This document shows, piece after piece, positions 33,825-44,495 of a stretch of DNA of 64,000 bases. Below the pieces are notes generated by a model that was not told the DNA's origin, searched no databases, and was given only the letters and a program-made list of their open reading frames with translations. Both the position numbers and the translations under genes were made by a program. Position 1 is the stretch's first letter, and every line of letters starts with the position of its first letter. The DNA comes from Azorinus chamasolen (taxonomy: Eukaryota > Mollusca > Bivalvia > Cardiida > Solecurtidae), in the NCBI GenBank assembly GCA_963576725.1, contig OY755242.1:65810238-65874237 (forward strand). Direction: 5' to 3'.

Positions 33825-34004
33825 ACCTGAAGCAGCCAGTACATAACTATATAGCTCAAATGCACAAACCTGAAGCAGCCAGTACATAACTACATAGCTC
33901 AAATACACAAACCTGAAGCAGCCAGTACATTGCTAAAATACACAAACCTGAAGCAGCCAGTACATAACTACATAGCTCAAATAAACAAACCTGAAGCAGC
34001 CAGT
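33825..34004 (-). repeat. 44-bp minisatellite built from the exon 2 splice donor
   Basis: The last 14 bases of exon 2 plus the start of intron 2 (ACTGGCTGCTTCAG|GTTTG on the minus strand) are repeated in tandem, together with TGAGCTATGTAGTTATGT-like intron sequence. Donor copies fall at about 33826, 33870, 33912, 33947 and 33991. The last is the real exon end. Confidence 0.85.
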
Positions 34005-34063
34005 CCATTCTGAACACCTTTCTTCAGCTCAGATACTCTTATACTTGTTTTGGAAATTTCAAG
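33991..34063 (-). CDS. Six-exon gene, exon 2
   Basis: The acceptor TGTCTAATTTCAG and the donor TTCAG|GTTTGT bound 24 codons plus one base. They read LEISKTSIRVSELKKGVQNG then LAAS. Entry phase 0 fits exon 1 and exit phase 1 fits exon 3. The donor region has been copied into a minisatellite immediately downstream, so several competing donors with the same local sequence exist in intron 2. Only use of the first one keeps the frame without adding intron sequence. Confidence 0.8.
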
Positions 34064-34251
34064 CTGAAATTAGACAAAAAGCAAATTAATAATCATCATT
34101 GTCTCCATTGCCACTTGTACAGAAATGAATTACATGTCACAATCAGAAAACCTAATCAAGTTTTGACAAACACACAAGACCTCCCATGTATCTGGTAGAA
34201 TGATGTGCAAGAAGATTGAATATTTTGCTTCTCGGGATAATAAATACCAAT

Positions 34252-34520
34252 TAACCCATTCCCTCATAGTCCATTTTTAGATCCAAACCCTTGAAATAAA
34301 TATACAGAAGAGGAGCATTTACTAGAAAAAAAGGAAATTTTAGAGTTGTGTATTCTTGAAACCATTGTGATAAATATAGCATTTACTCTTTGCTCAGGAT
34401 TAAAAATATTTTGGTGCCTTGACCAGGATTTGTGCCACGGACAGACATTCCAACTGACCAACAAACACACCGACTCCTATATACCCATGGCCCTCTCAAA
34501 CTTCATTTGCAGGGGTATAA
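34252..34520. mobile_element. Inverted family C half followed by dispersed-repeat tail
   Basis: TTAACCCATTCCCTCATAG through ACCATTGTGATAAATATAGC breaks inside the core at about 34392. It is followed by GTGCCACGGACAGACATTCC and CTATATACCCATGGCC. Confidence 0.65.
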
Positions 34521-35300
34521 AAAGTCTACAGTTTTTGACGAAATGAGGATTATATTGCTTTTCTATGGTTTGGTCCGGCCCATGGTGCCCCAAGGTATAG
34601 GGAACCAAAAGATTTCCAAGACCAAAATAATCTCTGGTTCAGTCTGCTTTCAAAATTCAAATGCATATGTCCATACAAAAAGTCAATAGTTTTGAAAGAA
34701 ATAGGAATTCATCGGGATTCAAACTGATTGAAATGCAATCACTGATTCATCTATAGCAAAAAATGAGCATTTATTCTTTTACAATACACAAGTGACTAAT
34801 GTCCTTTTTAAGGAAATAGGTTCCTTTGGTTTTGGCCCCAACCCCATTATAATAAAAAAGGGACTAACTAAAAAAATACTGATGTTAGAGTTATGGACCT
34901 TGTTCATGACACTTCCTCTCACCAGGCCTGTTCCATATGTGAAGTATAAGTTCAATTGTATCTGTAGACTGGAGATAGACCAGGACAAAAAAGTTGTGCC
35001 ACGGACAGACAGACAGACCAACCAACACACTGACTCCTATATACCCCCTCTCAAACTTCGTTTGCGGGGGTATAAAGATCAGAGTAGCTTTACTGGCCTA
35101 GTCACATATAGATTTGACTTTAACAGCCTAACATTCTGTAGTTTGTTTTTTGGAAGTTCTTTTTCAAAAAGGTTTATGTGTCTACCTTAAGACTGGTCAC
35201 TAAAACAAAGTAAAGATGGTAACACTAACAGTATCAGTTTTAGGTAGTGTCTAATTGACTAGACAGCACAACTCTGTAGTACATGTACCGGTAGGTCTTT
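34521..35300. repeat. Dispersed repeat with PyACCCCC tail
   Basis: 34780-35085 has GTTAGAGTTATGGACCTTGT, GTGCCACGGACAGACAGAC and TATATACCCCCTCTCAAAC. The remainder is not assignable and no gene was seen. Confidence 0.5.
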
Positions 35301-35324
35301 CTGAAAAAGAATTTGAGCACTTCA

Positions 35325-35398
35325 GACCTGAAGGAGATGTCATGTCTCTCTTCAACTGATACATTTGCTGTCAGTTGAAGAGAGACATGACATCTCCC
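35325..35398. repeat. Hairpin in intron 1
   Basis: GGAGATGTCATGTCTCTCTT inverted against AAGAGAGACATGACATCTCC. Confidence 0.8.
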
Positions 35399-36004
35399 AG
35401 TCTTTGAGCAAAAACACCCTAGACATTGCTGTTAGTATATATTTAGCCAGTTATCAATACTACATAACCTCTTAAAGTTTAAGTATACACAAATTTACAA
35501 CCATGTTTAATGTGAATGCTTTCGTTCCACATTGGTTGAAAAAATTAACGTTTCCAAAAATTACATAAATGAATCTATTGTGCTTATTTCATTTATTTGG
35601 AATATTCCATTTGAAAACTTAGTATACATGTAGTAAGGTTAATACGCAGAGTGTGCATCAGCGCAAGTGCAGGAAGAAGACAAAACATCAAATGCAATAC
35701 TGTGTTTCCGTTTCAGATGATTTGACAGATTTGTCGTATTTCCTGTCTTGCAGAGAATATCTGTAAAACAGATCTTACATGGTGGTTTATTTGTATTGTT
35801 GCCCTCGCAAAATCCGAAAGTAAGACCACAATTTGGAGTGGTAGTTTTTCAGGGCAGCACATGAACTGACACAGCATGCCCACCATCTTTTATAATTTGG
35901 GGTACATGTACCCATTGCCTCAGAAAATATGGGATACAATGACAAAACTTTGGGATACAACAATTGATAGATGAAATAAAAAAAAATGTGTCCATGAGAC
36001 ACGG

Positions 36005-36385
36005 ATGCCCCCGCATGTAAACAGGAAGTAGATGAACGACAAACCTGAAAAGGGGAGACACGGTACAACTCACTAGATTATGCTTCAGACCAAATATCGA
36101 TCATATCATTGCAGCATACACAATGGAAGAAATCTTTGACGAAATTTTGTGTCATTAAACAATCACCATAATTCAATCAGAGTGTCGGCAAACAGGAAGT
36201 AGTTGAACGACAGACCTGTAAAGGGGAGACACTTTACAACTCACTATGATAATGCTTCAAACCAATTATCAAATCATTCCACCTTACACAAGCCAAGAAA
36301 TCCTTGACGAAAATTTCGGACGTACTGACTAACAAGGGTAAAACTTAATGCCCCCGTCGCCTAAAGGCGGGGGCATAAAGACAGC
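36005..36385. repeat. Two-copy 171-bp direct repeat with GCCCCCG ends
   Basis: AACAGGAAGTAGATGAACGAC occurs at about 36019 and again at about 36190, each followed by GGGGAGACAC and a CTTGACGAAA-like module. The end carries the small palindrome GTCGCCTAAAGGCGGGGGC. Confidence 0.65.
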
Positions 36386-38029
36386 AATTTTTGTTCATTT
36401 TTAAAAAAGCCATTAACTATCAAACAGTTTAACAGCTTCATGTACATATTGGTTTTAAATGAAGCAATATATTTTTCTCTTCACTCAATCCCAAGATATT
36501 TTCTTGCAGCCTCAGCAACTAATTCGAGTAATTTCAAATCAGTCAAAAAGTTTCTTATCTTACCATACATAGTCCAACACTTTATGTATACAATATTTTT
36601 CTTTTAAACGAGTTACAAATTCTGTTATAATATATCATGATTAAATCTATATGACTAATTTTTGTTGAATTTTCACAAGTAGGCGGATTTATACTGGGAA
36701 TAAAAAAAAAATTCTAGTCATTTATTACTTTATCATCTTAAAACAATGATTTCAAATGAAAATGATTAATAAGACGTAACATCATGTTGATTATTATTTT
36801 TACCAAACCGAGCTTTAAAATTAAAGTTCAAACAAACGTGTTTATAAACTGAACGTTTGCCAATATCAGCATTCCGAATTATGGAACTGTCACAGTTTGC
36901 ATCAGCTGACAAATGATGACATTTGTTTCTTTTTATATATCTTGAGCAAGTCATCGCAATGTATTAATTAGGTTAAATGAAATGTTTTATTCTGAATAAA
37001 AAATTACAGTTACTTAGTCTTATATACTGCCGCTGTCTGTAAAATATGATTGGATTGTAGTTTAAGTTTTTCATCATGCAGCCAACAATTTACTGCACCG
37101 CAAGTAGGAACGACAACTCATAACTGTGCTTGGACTGCATCAGCAGTAAACTGTAATCCAACAATATAAAATGTCCCAAATGATGCGAAAGTTCAGAATC
37201 CTAGACCATTTCCGACAAACACTGTAAACACGTATCTAAGAAGTAAACTTGTGATATTTCAATGTTTTGGAACCCTTCACTGTATCGTGATACACAGGAC
37301 CCTGTTATGGGCAGAGCCTATTTACTCACTGACCACTACAATTGTGTTTTATGATATATTTACATTGTTTTCAATATCCCAAATTCATGTGCATGTGCCC
37401 AACCACATGCAAAAAAAATGCTTATAGATTTTTATGAGCGATTCATACAATCTGTTGCATGACTGAGCATGCTGTGACAGCCTCAGCAACATTTTGAAAG
37501 AAAACAAAGACGCTTGAACAAGCGCCTGGAAGATCAGACTAAACGCTATGCATGCAATGTTTGATTGGCTAAAATAGTAAGCCATCATCCAATTGATTTG
37601 GCCAATTGGGTCTATCAAAGTGTTTTTGTTTTGACAGATCTAATGTGGGAAAACTTATCTTTTGACTTTTCTTAGAAGATTGAGAGAGGTAAGTTTCATT
37701 TCGCTATAAGTCATTTGGAAGATAGCCTTTCATAATAAAAATCGAATAAAAAATGAGATCTGCCGAATCATATCAAACTGGATCTGTAAGGTCGCTGTTC
37801 AATTCACATCGCTATTAATTGTTTCACCCTTACCTACATGTATTCTATGCTGAACTATGATTTGGCAGTTTGCGATAATTGCCGGCATACACCTATTTGA
37901 ACAGCTAACAACATATACATAGCTGCGATATAGGTGTGAAAACATAATCCGTATGTGATAGTAAGGTCGAAGAAACAACTTTGGGTCTACTATATAAAAT
38001 AAGGTCGACGAACAGGAAGGTCAACGAAA
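36386..38029. other. Intron 1 sequence without a supported gene
   Basis: A 62-codon minus-strand frame with ATG (36954-36766) begins MTCSRYIKRNKCHHLS. It ends in a TAA and has no flanking splice sites of quality. An imperfect inverted pair TTGGATTGTAGTTTA / TAAACTGTAATCCAA lies at about 37045-37165. I would not call a gene here. Confidence 0.35.
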
Positions 38030-38481
38030 CGACCACTTCAACTTCAACTTGGTACTTCGATCCAGACAATCAGTACAGATCATTATCGGAAGGCGCTGTC
38101 TGGGATATTTAAACGGAATTAGTCTATTGAGTGCAAGCTAAAAGAATAGGATAAAAGATAAGAAGTAAAAGAACAGAATAAGTGGTGCAAAGTTAAAAGT
38201 AAAAACAAGTCACATATGGACAAGAAGTTGACCGCTACCAATCAACTCTTAAAAGCATCTAGACTGGGGCATGATTTGAGTTGATTTGGCAGGCTGTTCC
38301 AGTATCTTATGGTTAGAGGGAAGAAAGAGTTAATGTGGCACTGGGTACTGGAATGTGGAATTAAGTAGTTTTGATTTCTGATGGGAGTGAGGTGATCATG
38401 ATCTACACAGACAAATTGATGTTGGATTTTAAATAACATGATTAGAGAGGTATGAATTCTACGGTGGGCAAGGGTATTCAC
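38030..38481 (-). pseudogene. 3' end of a non-LTR retrotransposon (reverse transcriptase C-terminus)
   Basis: On the minus strand the last 80 codons of an open frame end in a pattern typical of CR1/L2/jockey-type reverse transcriptase tails. It has histidine and asparagine near HINSFFPLTIRYWNSLP and a final PSLDAFKS before a TGA. The 3' UTR follows to about 38030 and ends in a short TTGAAG tandem tract, as non-LTR elements often do. The rest of the polymerase is missing, so this is a 5'-truncated copy. The clade cannot be fixed from so short a piece. Confidence 0.75.
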
Positions 38482-38535
38482 ACATGGGTATTAAGCATTT
38501 GGGTTACACTACTAGTAAAATTGTAGTCATTCAGG

Positions 38536-39463
38536 GCTACGGGACGTTTCGCTCCAAAACAGTTCCTACCGGGACGTTTCGTCCCACTATTGAAAATTTA
38601 CTGGGACGTTTCGCACCACTATTGAAAATTTACTTGGACGACCGTTTTAATTGTTATAAGGGCATTCTTCTTAGGGTTTTTAGAACTTAGAGTGACTAAT
38701 TAATATGTACCTGACTTTTAGGCCAATAATTAGACATGCTTTGATGGTCGATTTAAACAGGTTTTACTGTTCATGGAAATTCATGGAACTAGATCTACTC
38801 GTAGACATTGTTAGATCCACAATAGTTTTTTTGTACTAATTACTCATCTAGCATTTTCTTTAATCTTTGCATTTTCTGTGTTACATCCAGATCCAAGCAG
38901 GTTGTCACTCACTCAACTTAGCAAATTTGTGACGCCGTAAAAATAATACATATTAATCAATTAAACAATCAAGTCTTTTACGCGGGAAAAAGTATAGCAC
39001 ATGACACACTTTGACCGATGAGCTATATGCCAATAAGAATATTATGCCTACATGTAAATACGAAGAAGAAGAATAAACAGAATAGAAAATACATTTTGAG
39101 AAGGGTCTAATCAGGATCTGAAACCGTTAGCTCACAATCCCAACAGCCGCAATTGCAACCACTCAAACAACTATAACTGCTTTAACAGAGCGGAAGCATA
39201 ACACTTCTGTAGGCATCAAGGAATAAATAAGAAGAAAGGGAATGAATAAGAAGAACTATTCCAATAGCAATAAGAAAAGCAAGAGTAATAAATTACCAGT
39301 GTCACACAAAGTTGAGCTAATTTTAATAAATAAGTATAAGGTTATTATTGGACAAAACTCCCCCAGATCAGTGGGACGAAATGTCCCAGTCGAAAATTGG
39401 TATGAATTGTCCCGGACGAAACGTCCCGGGAGGAGCTGGTTTTGGAGCAAAACCTCCGGGACC
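38536..39463. mobile_element. 928-bp DNA transposon with 10-bp target duplication
   Basis: GTCATTCAGG occurs immediately left (38526-38535) and right (39464-39473). The ends are inverted repeats of about 50 bp sharing GCTCCAAAAC and CCGGGACGTTTCGTCC. GGGACGTTTCG-like motifs repeat two or three times within each end. There is no transposase frame inside. A 9-10 bp duplication is typical of Mutator-like elements, so that is the first guess. Confidence 0.8.
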
Positions 39464-39553
39464 GTCATTCAGGACATATCTGGCGGAAGCTTGTTGAACC
39501 CCTCAACCATAAAATAACAATATTCTATCTTTGTATTCAAGCATGTCAATTAC

Positions 39554-39646
39554 CTGCGCAGCATTCTGTAAGTCTGTATAAATTTTTGCTGATTTCAAAT
39601 GCTGGAGTAAATTAAGAACATATGCTTGTGAAAAATTTGGCTCCAT
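39554..39646 (-). CDS. Six-exon gene, exon 1 with start codon
   Basis: The ATG at 39646 has a good vertebrate-like context (A at -3, G at +4) and opens 31 codons, MEPNFSQAYVLNLLQHLKSA then KIYTDLQNAAQ, to the donor GCAG|GTAATT in phase 0. Joined to exons 2-6 this gives about 161 residues without a signal peptide or membrane span. The leucine-rich start looks helical, and a Ser/Thr/Pro linker lies in exon 3. The gene spans 16 kb because its introns are full of MITEs. Two short upstream frames (an ATG with four codons, and an ATG directly followed by TGA) precede the start and may lower translation. I do not recognise the family. A conserved small eukaryotic protein is the best description. Confidence 0.75.
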
Positions 39647-40640
39647 ATTCAATGCAGCACCTATGCAAACGAGTTCTGTCAATCACATGGCGGAGTTCAC
39701 GGAGTTTTCATAGCAACCAATTTATTAACATTTGTGTTATTCCTGGACAGGAAGTTGGACTATTGTCTAGTTGTTTTGTTAAACTATTTGTAAGTGCATT
39801 GCTCCAAATAAATGTCAGTATTCTCAACACTTCATTATCCAAAGAACTTAATTAAAACAACTGCAACTCAAGACTTGTTTACATTCTTCTACACACCGGA
39901 AATATTATGTTACGAGTTATTTCCCTTTGGCACGGTTAATGTGCGGGCATGTCATACATTTTTCACCAAGTCGCGGTATTTCCCAGTTCTTTCTTCTCCG
40001 ATTTATAAGTAAGACCAGCTTGTGTATACACAAGGCAAGTACTAAAATACTTTGATCTAAGAAAGGACCAGAAACCACACGGTTACAACTTATAAAAGGT
40101 GCAGACTTGAAACGCTGTTCAAAGTGATTTGCCGAGAAGGAAAACGCTATGAGTGAAAAGACATAGAAATAGAAGGATTTCGAAAAACGAAATAGAAGGG
40201 TCACTGATCAGTTCAGTTGGAAGGATTATATACTAATGTCAACACATTTACCACACAGCAGAAGATTATGAGTGGAAAGGAAAAAAATGTCACTTACTTC
40301 TGTAGTTATTGATAGTTGTAAGAGAAGTTTGCGTACACAATAAAAATTATATATTTGATGAAACAAATATATTCCATTAAAATTAATTCTATAAATACAT
40401 TTAAAAGTTAAAACAGAAGATCATGAAAGAAAAGAAAAAAGGTATGACTTTAAAAATGTTGCTTTTGATAAAACAAGCATATTTCATTAAAAGGCAGCAT
40501 ATTAAAGATCAATTTAGTGAATCGGACACAAGCAGTTTTACTGATTGGATAGTCACACATTCGCTACTTTGGAATGTAGATACAAAATGTATATATCCAT
40601 TAGGGGTCGTTAATGGATTGCGGCACGAGGGTTATGTATG
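39647..40640. promoter_or_regulatory. Upstream region of the six-exon gene
   Basis: The minus-strand leader probably starts within about 39680-39720, where GGTTGCTATGAAAACTCC and ACTCCGCCATGTG occur. Beyond it lies AT-rich sequence with no gene recognised. No TATA or other defined promoter element can be placed with confidence. Confidence 0.35.
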
Positions 40641-40642
40641 TA

Positions 40643-40905
40643 ACCGGGTGTTCTTATAAAGAAACATATCCGCTCAGACCCGGGATCGAACCCGAGTCGC
40701 CAGGTTCGCAGTCAAACACTCTACCACGTCGCCATAAAAGCGCGCTTGTACAGCAAGGCCGTACAAGTGATGATAAACCTACACACTGTGACATACTCCC
40801 CCAGCAAGTTGAAATTCGTCCCGAATTTCTATGGGTATGAGAACGACTGGGAATCGAACTCGGAGTTCATACAGTCACAGTCCCCAGTTGGGCGCCAAAT
40901 GTTCT
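40643..40905 (-). mobile_element. Minus-strand LTR/TRIM-like or SINE-like fragment with tRNA-like boxes
   Basis: Read on the minus strand, AGAACATT is followed by TGGCGCCCAACTGGGG, which resembles a primer-binding site. After about 90 bp comes GCTGGGGGAG, a polypurine tract, then TATGTCACAG like an LTR start. Inside the following stretch is a tRNA-like block with TGGCGACGTGGTAGAG and GGTTCGATCCC (40738-40676). A second B-box-like GAGTTCGATTCCC lies at about 40865-40853. It directly abuts the truncated gypsy pol on the other strand. Confidence 0.45.
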
Positions 40906-42349
40906 GAGATCTCTGAAGTTAAGAGTATCATCAGGATCTGTATCTTCGGATATCCCTGATGAATGGCAGTTAGCCATTGATAGTCTTAATTACAAGACTT
41001 ATACAGTTAAGGCTTGCAGTCGGAAGCCTATTTCGGTAGAGCCCTACCAGACTGTAATGATCAATGGATTTGTTCGAAATATTGATCAGGATGTAACGGA
41101 TATTGTTACAGAAACCATTGTGCAGTCTTGCTATTCGGTTTGTCCGAGAGTTGTTAAACTCAGTCAGACTGACTATAGCAGAATACATGTGAAGGTCTGC
41201 AACATGACTGCTAAACCTATCACCATTAAGCCAAGATCAGCTGTCTGTCAAGTCAGTGAGGTCAAGGTAATTGATACCATTGCCTCAGAAGTCCCAGGTT
41301 CTGTTGCGGACAAGAAGGGATTCTCTATTTTAGAGGAACTTGGAGTCAAGGTAGACACCACAGCTTTGACTCCAGAACAAGTCTTGCGTGCTCAGCAAGT
41401 GTTGGGCAATTGGGAGCACATATTTTCACGTGGTCTCACAGACTTGGGCTGTGCTGATCTTGTCAAGCACAATATTGAATTGATAGACGAGAAACCTTTT
41501 AAACAGCCCTATAGGAGGATACCCCCTGGAATGTATGAGGAGGTTAGACAGCATTTGAAAGACATGCTGGCCGCAGGTGCCATTCGAGAGTCTAATAGCC
41601 CATTCTCTTCAAATGTGGTATTAGTCAGGAAGAAAGACGGCTCTTTGCGGTTCTGTATTGATTACAAACTGTTGAATAACAGAACACGTAAGGATGCCTA
41701 CATGCTGCCTCGCTTTGACGATACTGTCGATACATTTGCTGGATCCCAGTTTTTCAGTAAACTCGATCTTCGATCTGGATACTGGCAAGTGGAGATGGAA
41801 GAGAAGGACAAGGAGAAAACGGCATTCTCTGTCGGAAACCTTGGCTTCTATGAGTGCGAGCGCATGAGTTTTGGGCTCTGTAACGCGCCGGCGACATTTC
41901 AAAGGTTAATGGAGAAGTGTATGGGCGAGCTCCATCTCAGGGAGTGCCTCATCTTCATAGATGATATATTGATCTTCTCCAAGACGTTTGAGGAGCACAC
42001 TCAGCGACTCGAGGCTGTCTTTCAAAGGTTGTCTCAGCACAACCTTAAGCTGAAACCCTCCAAATGCGAGTTTTTTAAGACCTCGGTTGTCTATCTAGGA
42101 CACATAGTTTCCAGTGAGGGTATTGCCACAGACCCAGAGAAAACTGCAGCAATAAGGAACTGGCAGCCGCCTAGTAATATTAAAGAGCTGAGAATTTTTT
42201 TTGGTTTTGCTGGGTATTACAGGCGGTTTGTTCAGAATTTGTCCTCAATAGCTCAGCCCTTGAATGCCCTCTTAGAAGGCCATTCGACCCACAAGGTCAA
42301 GAAGGGAAAGGCTAAGGGGAAACCCAAAAAACCTGCTCGATGGGTCTGA
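40899..42349 (+). pseudogene. pol: gypsy pol, reverse transcriptase part
   Basis: The frame is open from about 40899 without a start and runs to a TGA at 42347-42349, with a second in-frame TAA ten bases later. Counting from the first ATG (41057), the polymerase fingers carry VLVRKKDGSLRFCIDY. The first catalytic aspartate block LDLRSGYW is near residue 236. The active-site box reads IFIDD near residue 300, where many relatives have YVDD or YIDD. The thumb follows (GFAGYYRRFV). The upstream 100 residues match the linker that usually separates protease from polymerase, so protease has been lost with the 5' end. It is an inactive copy. Confidence 0.9.
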
Positions 42350-42835
42350 GGAGAGTAACAGCAAGAGGCTTTCTCTGTACTTAGGGAGAAGCTTCTAAAC
42401 CCTCCTATACTAGCCTATGCGGACTACACGCTACCGTTCATTGTGCATACTGATGCCAGTGGGCAAGGACTAGGGGCTATCCTGTATCAGAAGCAGGAGG
42501 GCAAGGAGCGAGTTATTGCTTATGCCAGCAGGGGTCTGCGGCCCAGTGAACGCAAATATCCCGCACACAAGCTGGAATTTTTGGCATTGAAATGGGCTGT
42601 TACTGACAAGTTTCATGATTATCTCATGGGCAACTGTTTTGAAGTTGTCACAGATAACAACCCATTGACTTATGTCTTAACCAGTGCCAAACTTGATGCT
42701 ACTGGGCATCGCTGGGTCGCAGCTCTTGCCAACTACGATTTTACGATTAAGTACAGAGCTGGCAAAAGGAACAGTGATGCTGATGGACTCAGCAGGCTTC
42801 CTTCTGATGCATACGTGCCATCTGTCAATCGGTGA
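42350..42835 (+). pseudogene. pol: gypsy pol, RNase H part
   Basis: In the same frame as the polymerase, after the two stops, the sequence continues through a connection segment into an RNase H domain. The first catalytic aspartate lies in HTDASGQGLGAILYQ, the glutamate in HKLEFLALKWAV and another aspartate in VVTDNNPLTYV. The frame then ends at a TGA at 42833-42835, where the coding frame shifts. Domain order and length are normal for Ty3/gypsy elements. Confidence 0.88.
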
Positions 42836-43203
42836 CAGTTAATGTACCTTTCGCTGAATGTTTCCCTGGAAAGGCTGATCCTCAGACGGCCGCTGATGGT
42901 CAGTCCGACTCTGGGCAGTTCAGTAAGGTTGATTGGGCAAAGGAACAGAGGCTAGACCCTGTCCTTGCCAGAGTGATCAGACTCCTGAGCAGCAGTTTTC
43001 GCCCCAGGGACAAAGCATCCCGTATGGAGTTGCCTGAGGTACAGAAGTACATTCGAGAGTGGAAAAAGCTCCACCTTTCAGGCAATGTTCTGTACAGAAC
43101 TGCAGCTCAGGATGGCCAAGTGGTCGAACAGTTGGTCGTACCACGAAGTAAATACAGATTTACTTCGTGGTCGTACCAGAGTCCTTTAGACCCAAAGCTT
43201 TGA
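42832..43203 (+). pseudogene. pol: gypsy pol, tether between RNase H and integrase
   Basis: A 123-codon frame, shifted relative to RNase H, covers the region before integrase. It includes EVQKYIREWKKLHLSGNVLY, usual just ahead of the zinc-binding domain. It breaks where an insertion at about 43144-43178 puts integrase in a different frame. The stretch TGGTCGTACCA occurs on both sides of that insertion. Confidence 0.8.
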
Positions 43204-44303
43204 AGGGTGTGCATGATGACGTGGGTCATCAAGGCAAGGACAAGTCACTCTGGTTGGCCAAGCAACGATTCTATTGGCCTGGCCTTGAAAAGGACATAGA
43301 ATCAAAGATCCAGGCATGTGACAGATGCATCAGAAGGAAGGCCCCTACGAAACCCATTGCGCAGCTCAATCCTATCTCTAGCACCTATCCTATGGAGCTG
43401 GTGTGCATAGACTTCTTGTCTCTGGAGCGATCCAAGGGCGGTTTTGATCATGTACTGGTTATTACTGACCATTTTACACGCTATGCTCAGGCTTTTCCTT
43501 GTCGTAACCAGACTGCACAGACAACTGCAAAGGCCCTGTATGAAAGCTTCATTCGCTTTTACTCCTTTCCAGCCCGGCTCCATAGCGATCAGGGACGTAA
43601 TTTTGAGAGTAGGGTCATCAAGGAGCTCTGCAGACTCGCTCATACGCAGAAGTCAAGGACTACTCCTTACCACCCTATGGGCAATGGGTCTGCAGAGCGA
43701 TTCAATCAGACCCTTCTCAAAATGCTCGGGACCCTGGAGAACAATCAGAAAGCTGATTGGAAGTCTTTCGTTGCTCCGTTGGTCCAAGCGTACAATGAAA
43801 CCCGCAGTGACGCAACGGGTTATTCACCCCACTATCTTATGTTTGGGTGGCACCCGAGACTCTCAGTGGATGCCTTCTTAGGCACATCACCTGCACAGGA
43901 CGAGGCTACTGCAGGGCCACAGTCCTATTGCAAGAAGCTGAGAGCCCGCATGCAATATGAATATGACATTGCAGCTAGGCATGCCGGGAAATGTGCCCAG
44001 AAGAACAAGGACTTCTATGATAGAGGGAAACAGGAGGCTATTTTGGAAGTTGGGGATCGGGTCCTGGTCCGAAATGTTGGACTGAAAGGGAACAGAAGTT
44101 GGCTGATAGATGGGAAGAGATACCCTATGTTGTTTGTGGCATACCGGATCCAGATCTGCCGGTATACAAAGTTCGGGCAGAAAATGGATCTAAGACCCGA
44201 ACACTACATAGAAATCTTCTTCTGCCCTTTAACTGTGTGCCAGCTGAGCCCTGCAGTCCAAGGGTCCTCGAAAGACCCCAAGACCCAGACAAGCAGAGCC
44301 TGA
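43167..44303 (+). pseudogene. pol: gypsy pol, integrase
   Basis: The zinc-binding part has H-x4-H (HDDVGH) and later C-x2-C (CDRC). The catalytic core shows aspartate in CIDFLSL, aspartate in LHSDQGRNF and glutamate in GNGSAERFN, with exactly 35 residues between the last two, the DD(35)E signature. After the core a GDRVLVRN motif begins the C-terminal domain. Then the frame slips near 44099 and the following residues are out of frame. The catalytic triad itself is intact. Confidence 0.9.
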
Positions 44304-44476
44304 GTCAATTTCCGGGGAAGAGAGCTCTGAGAGCCAGATTTATATCATTCCCGCGAGAAGACAGAGGATCAGTAGTCAGACACCTGGTAACAGGGCGTCA
44401 GACACGGGTGGCTTGGCCCATGGGTCTAGGCAACCCAGCACCAGTGTTGGAAGCAACTCCAGAGTGGTGCCATTGA
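44099..44476 (+). pseudogene. pol: gypsy pol, integrase C-terminal domain in a shifted frame
   Basis: The frame picks up DRWEEIPYVV and LPVYKVRAENG through RTLHRNLLLP, motifs expected right after GDRVLVRN. So the break at about 44099 is a frameshift rather than the true end. The sequence then becomes unspecific and ends at 44476. Confidence 0.8.
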
Positions 44477-44495
44477 TTCTGTTTCAGATCCTATT

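Noticed and set aside
36766..36954. 62-codon minus-strand gene in intron 1
   Set aside because: Single short frame with no splice or promoter evidence and no recognisable motif.
40676..40738. A second tRNA gene (minus strand)
   Set aside because: The anticodon arm cannot be folded convincingly and the block lies inside an LTR-like sequence.
43302..43643. Minus-strand frame within the integrase region
   Set aside because: Shadow of the plus-strand integrase frame.
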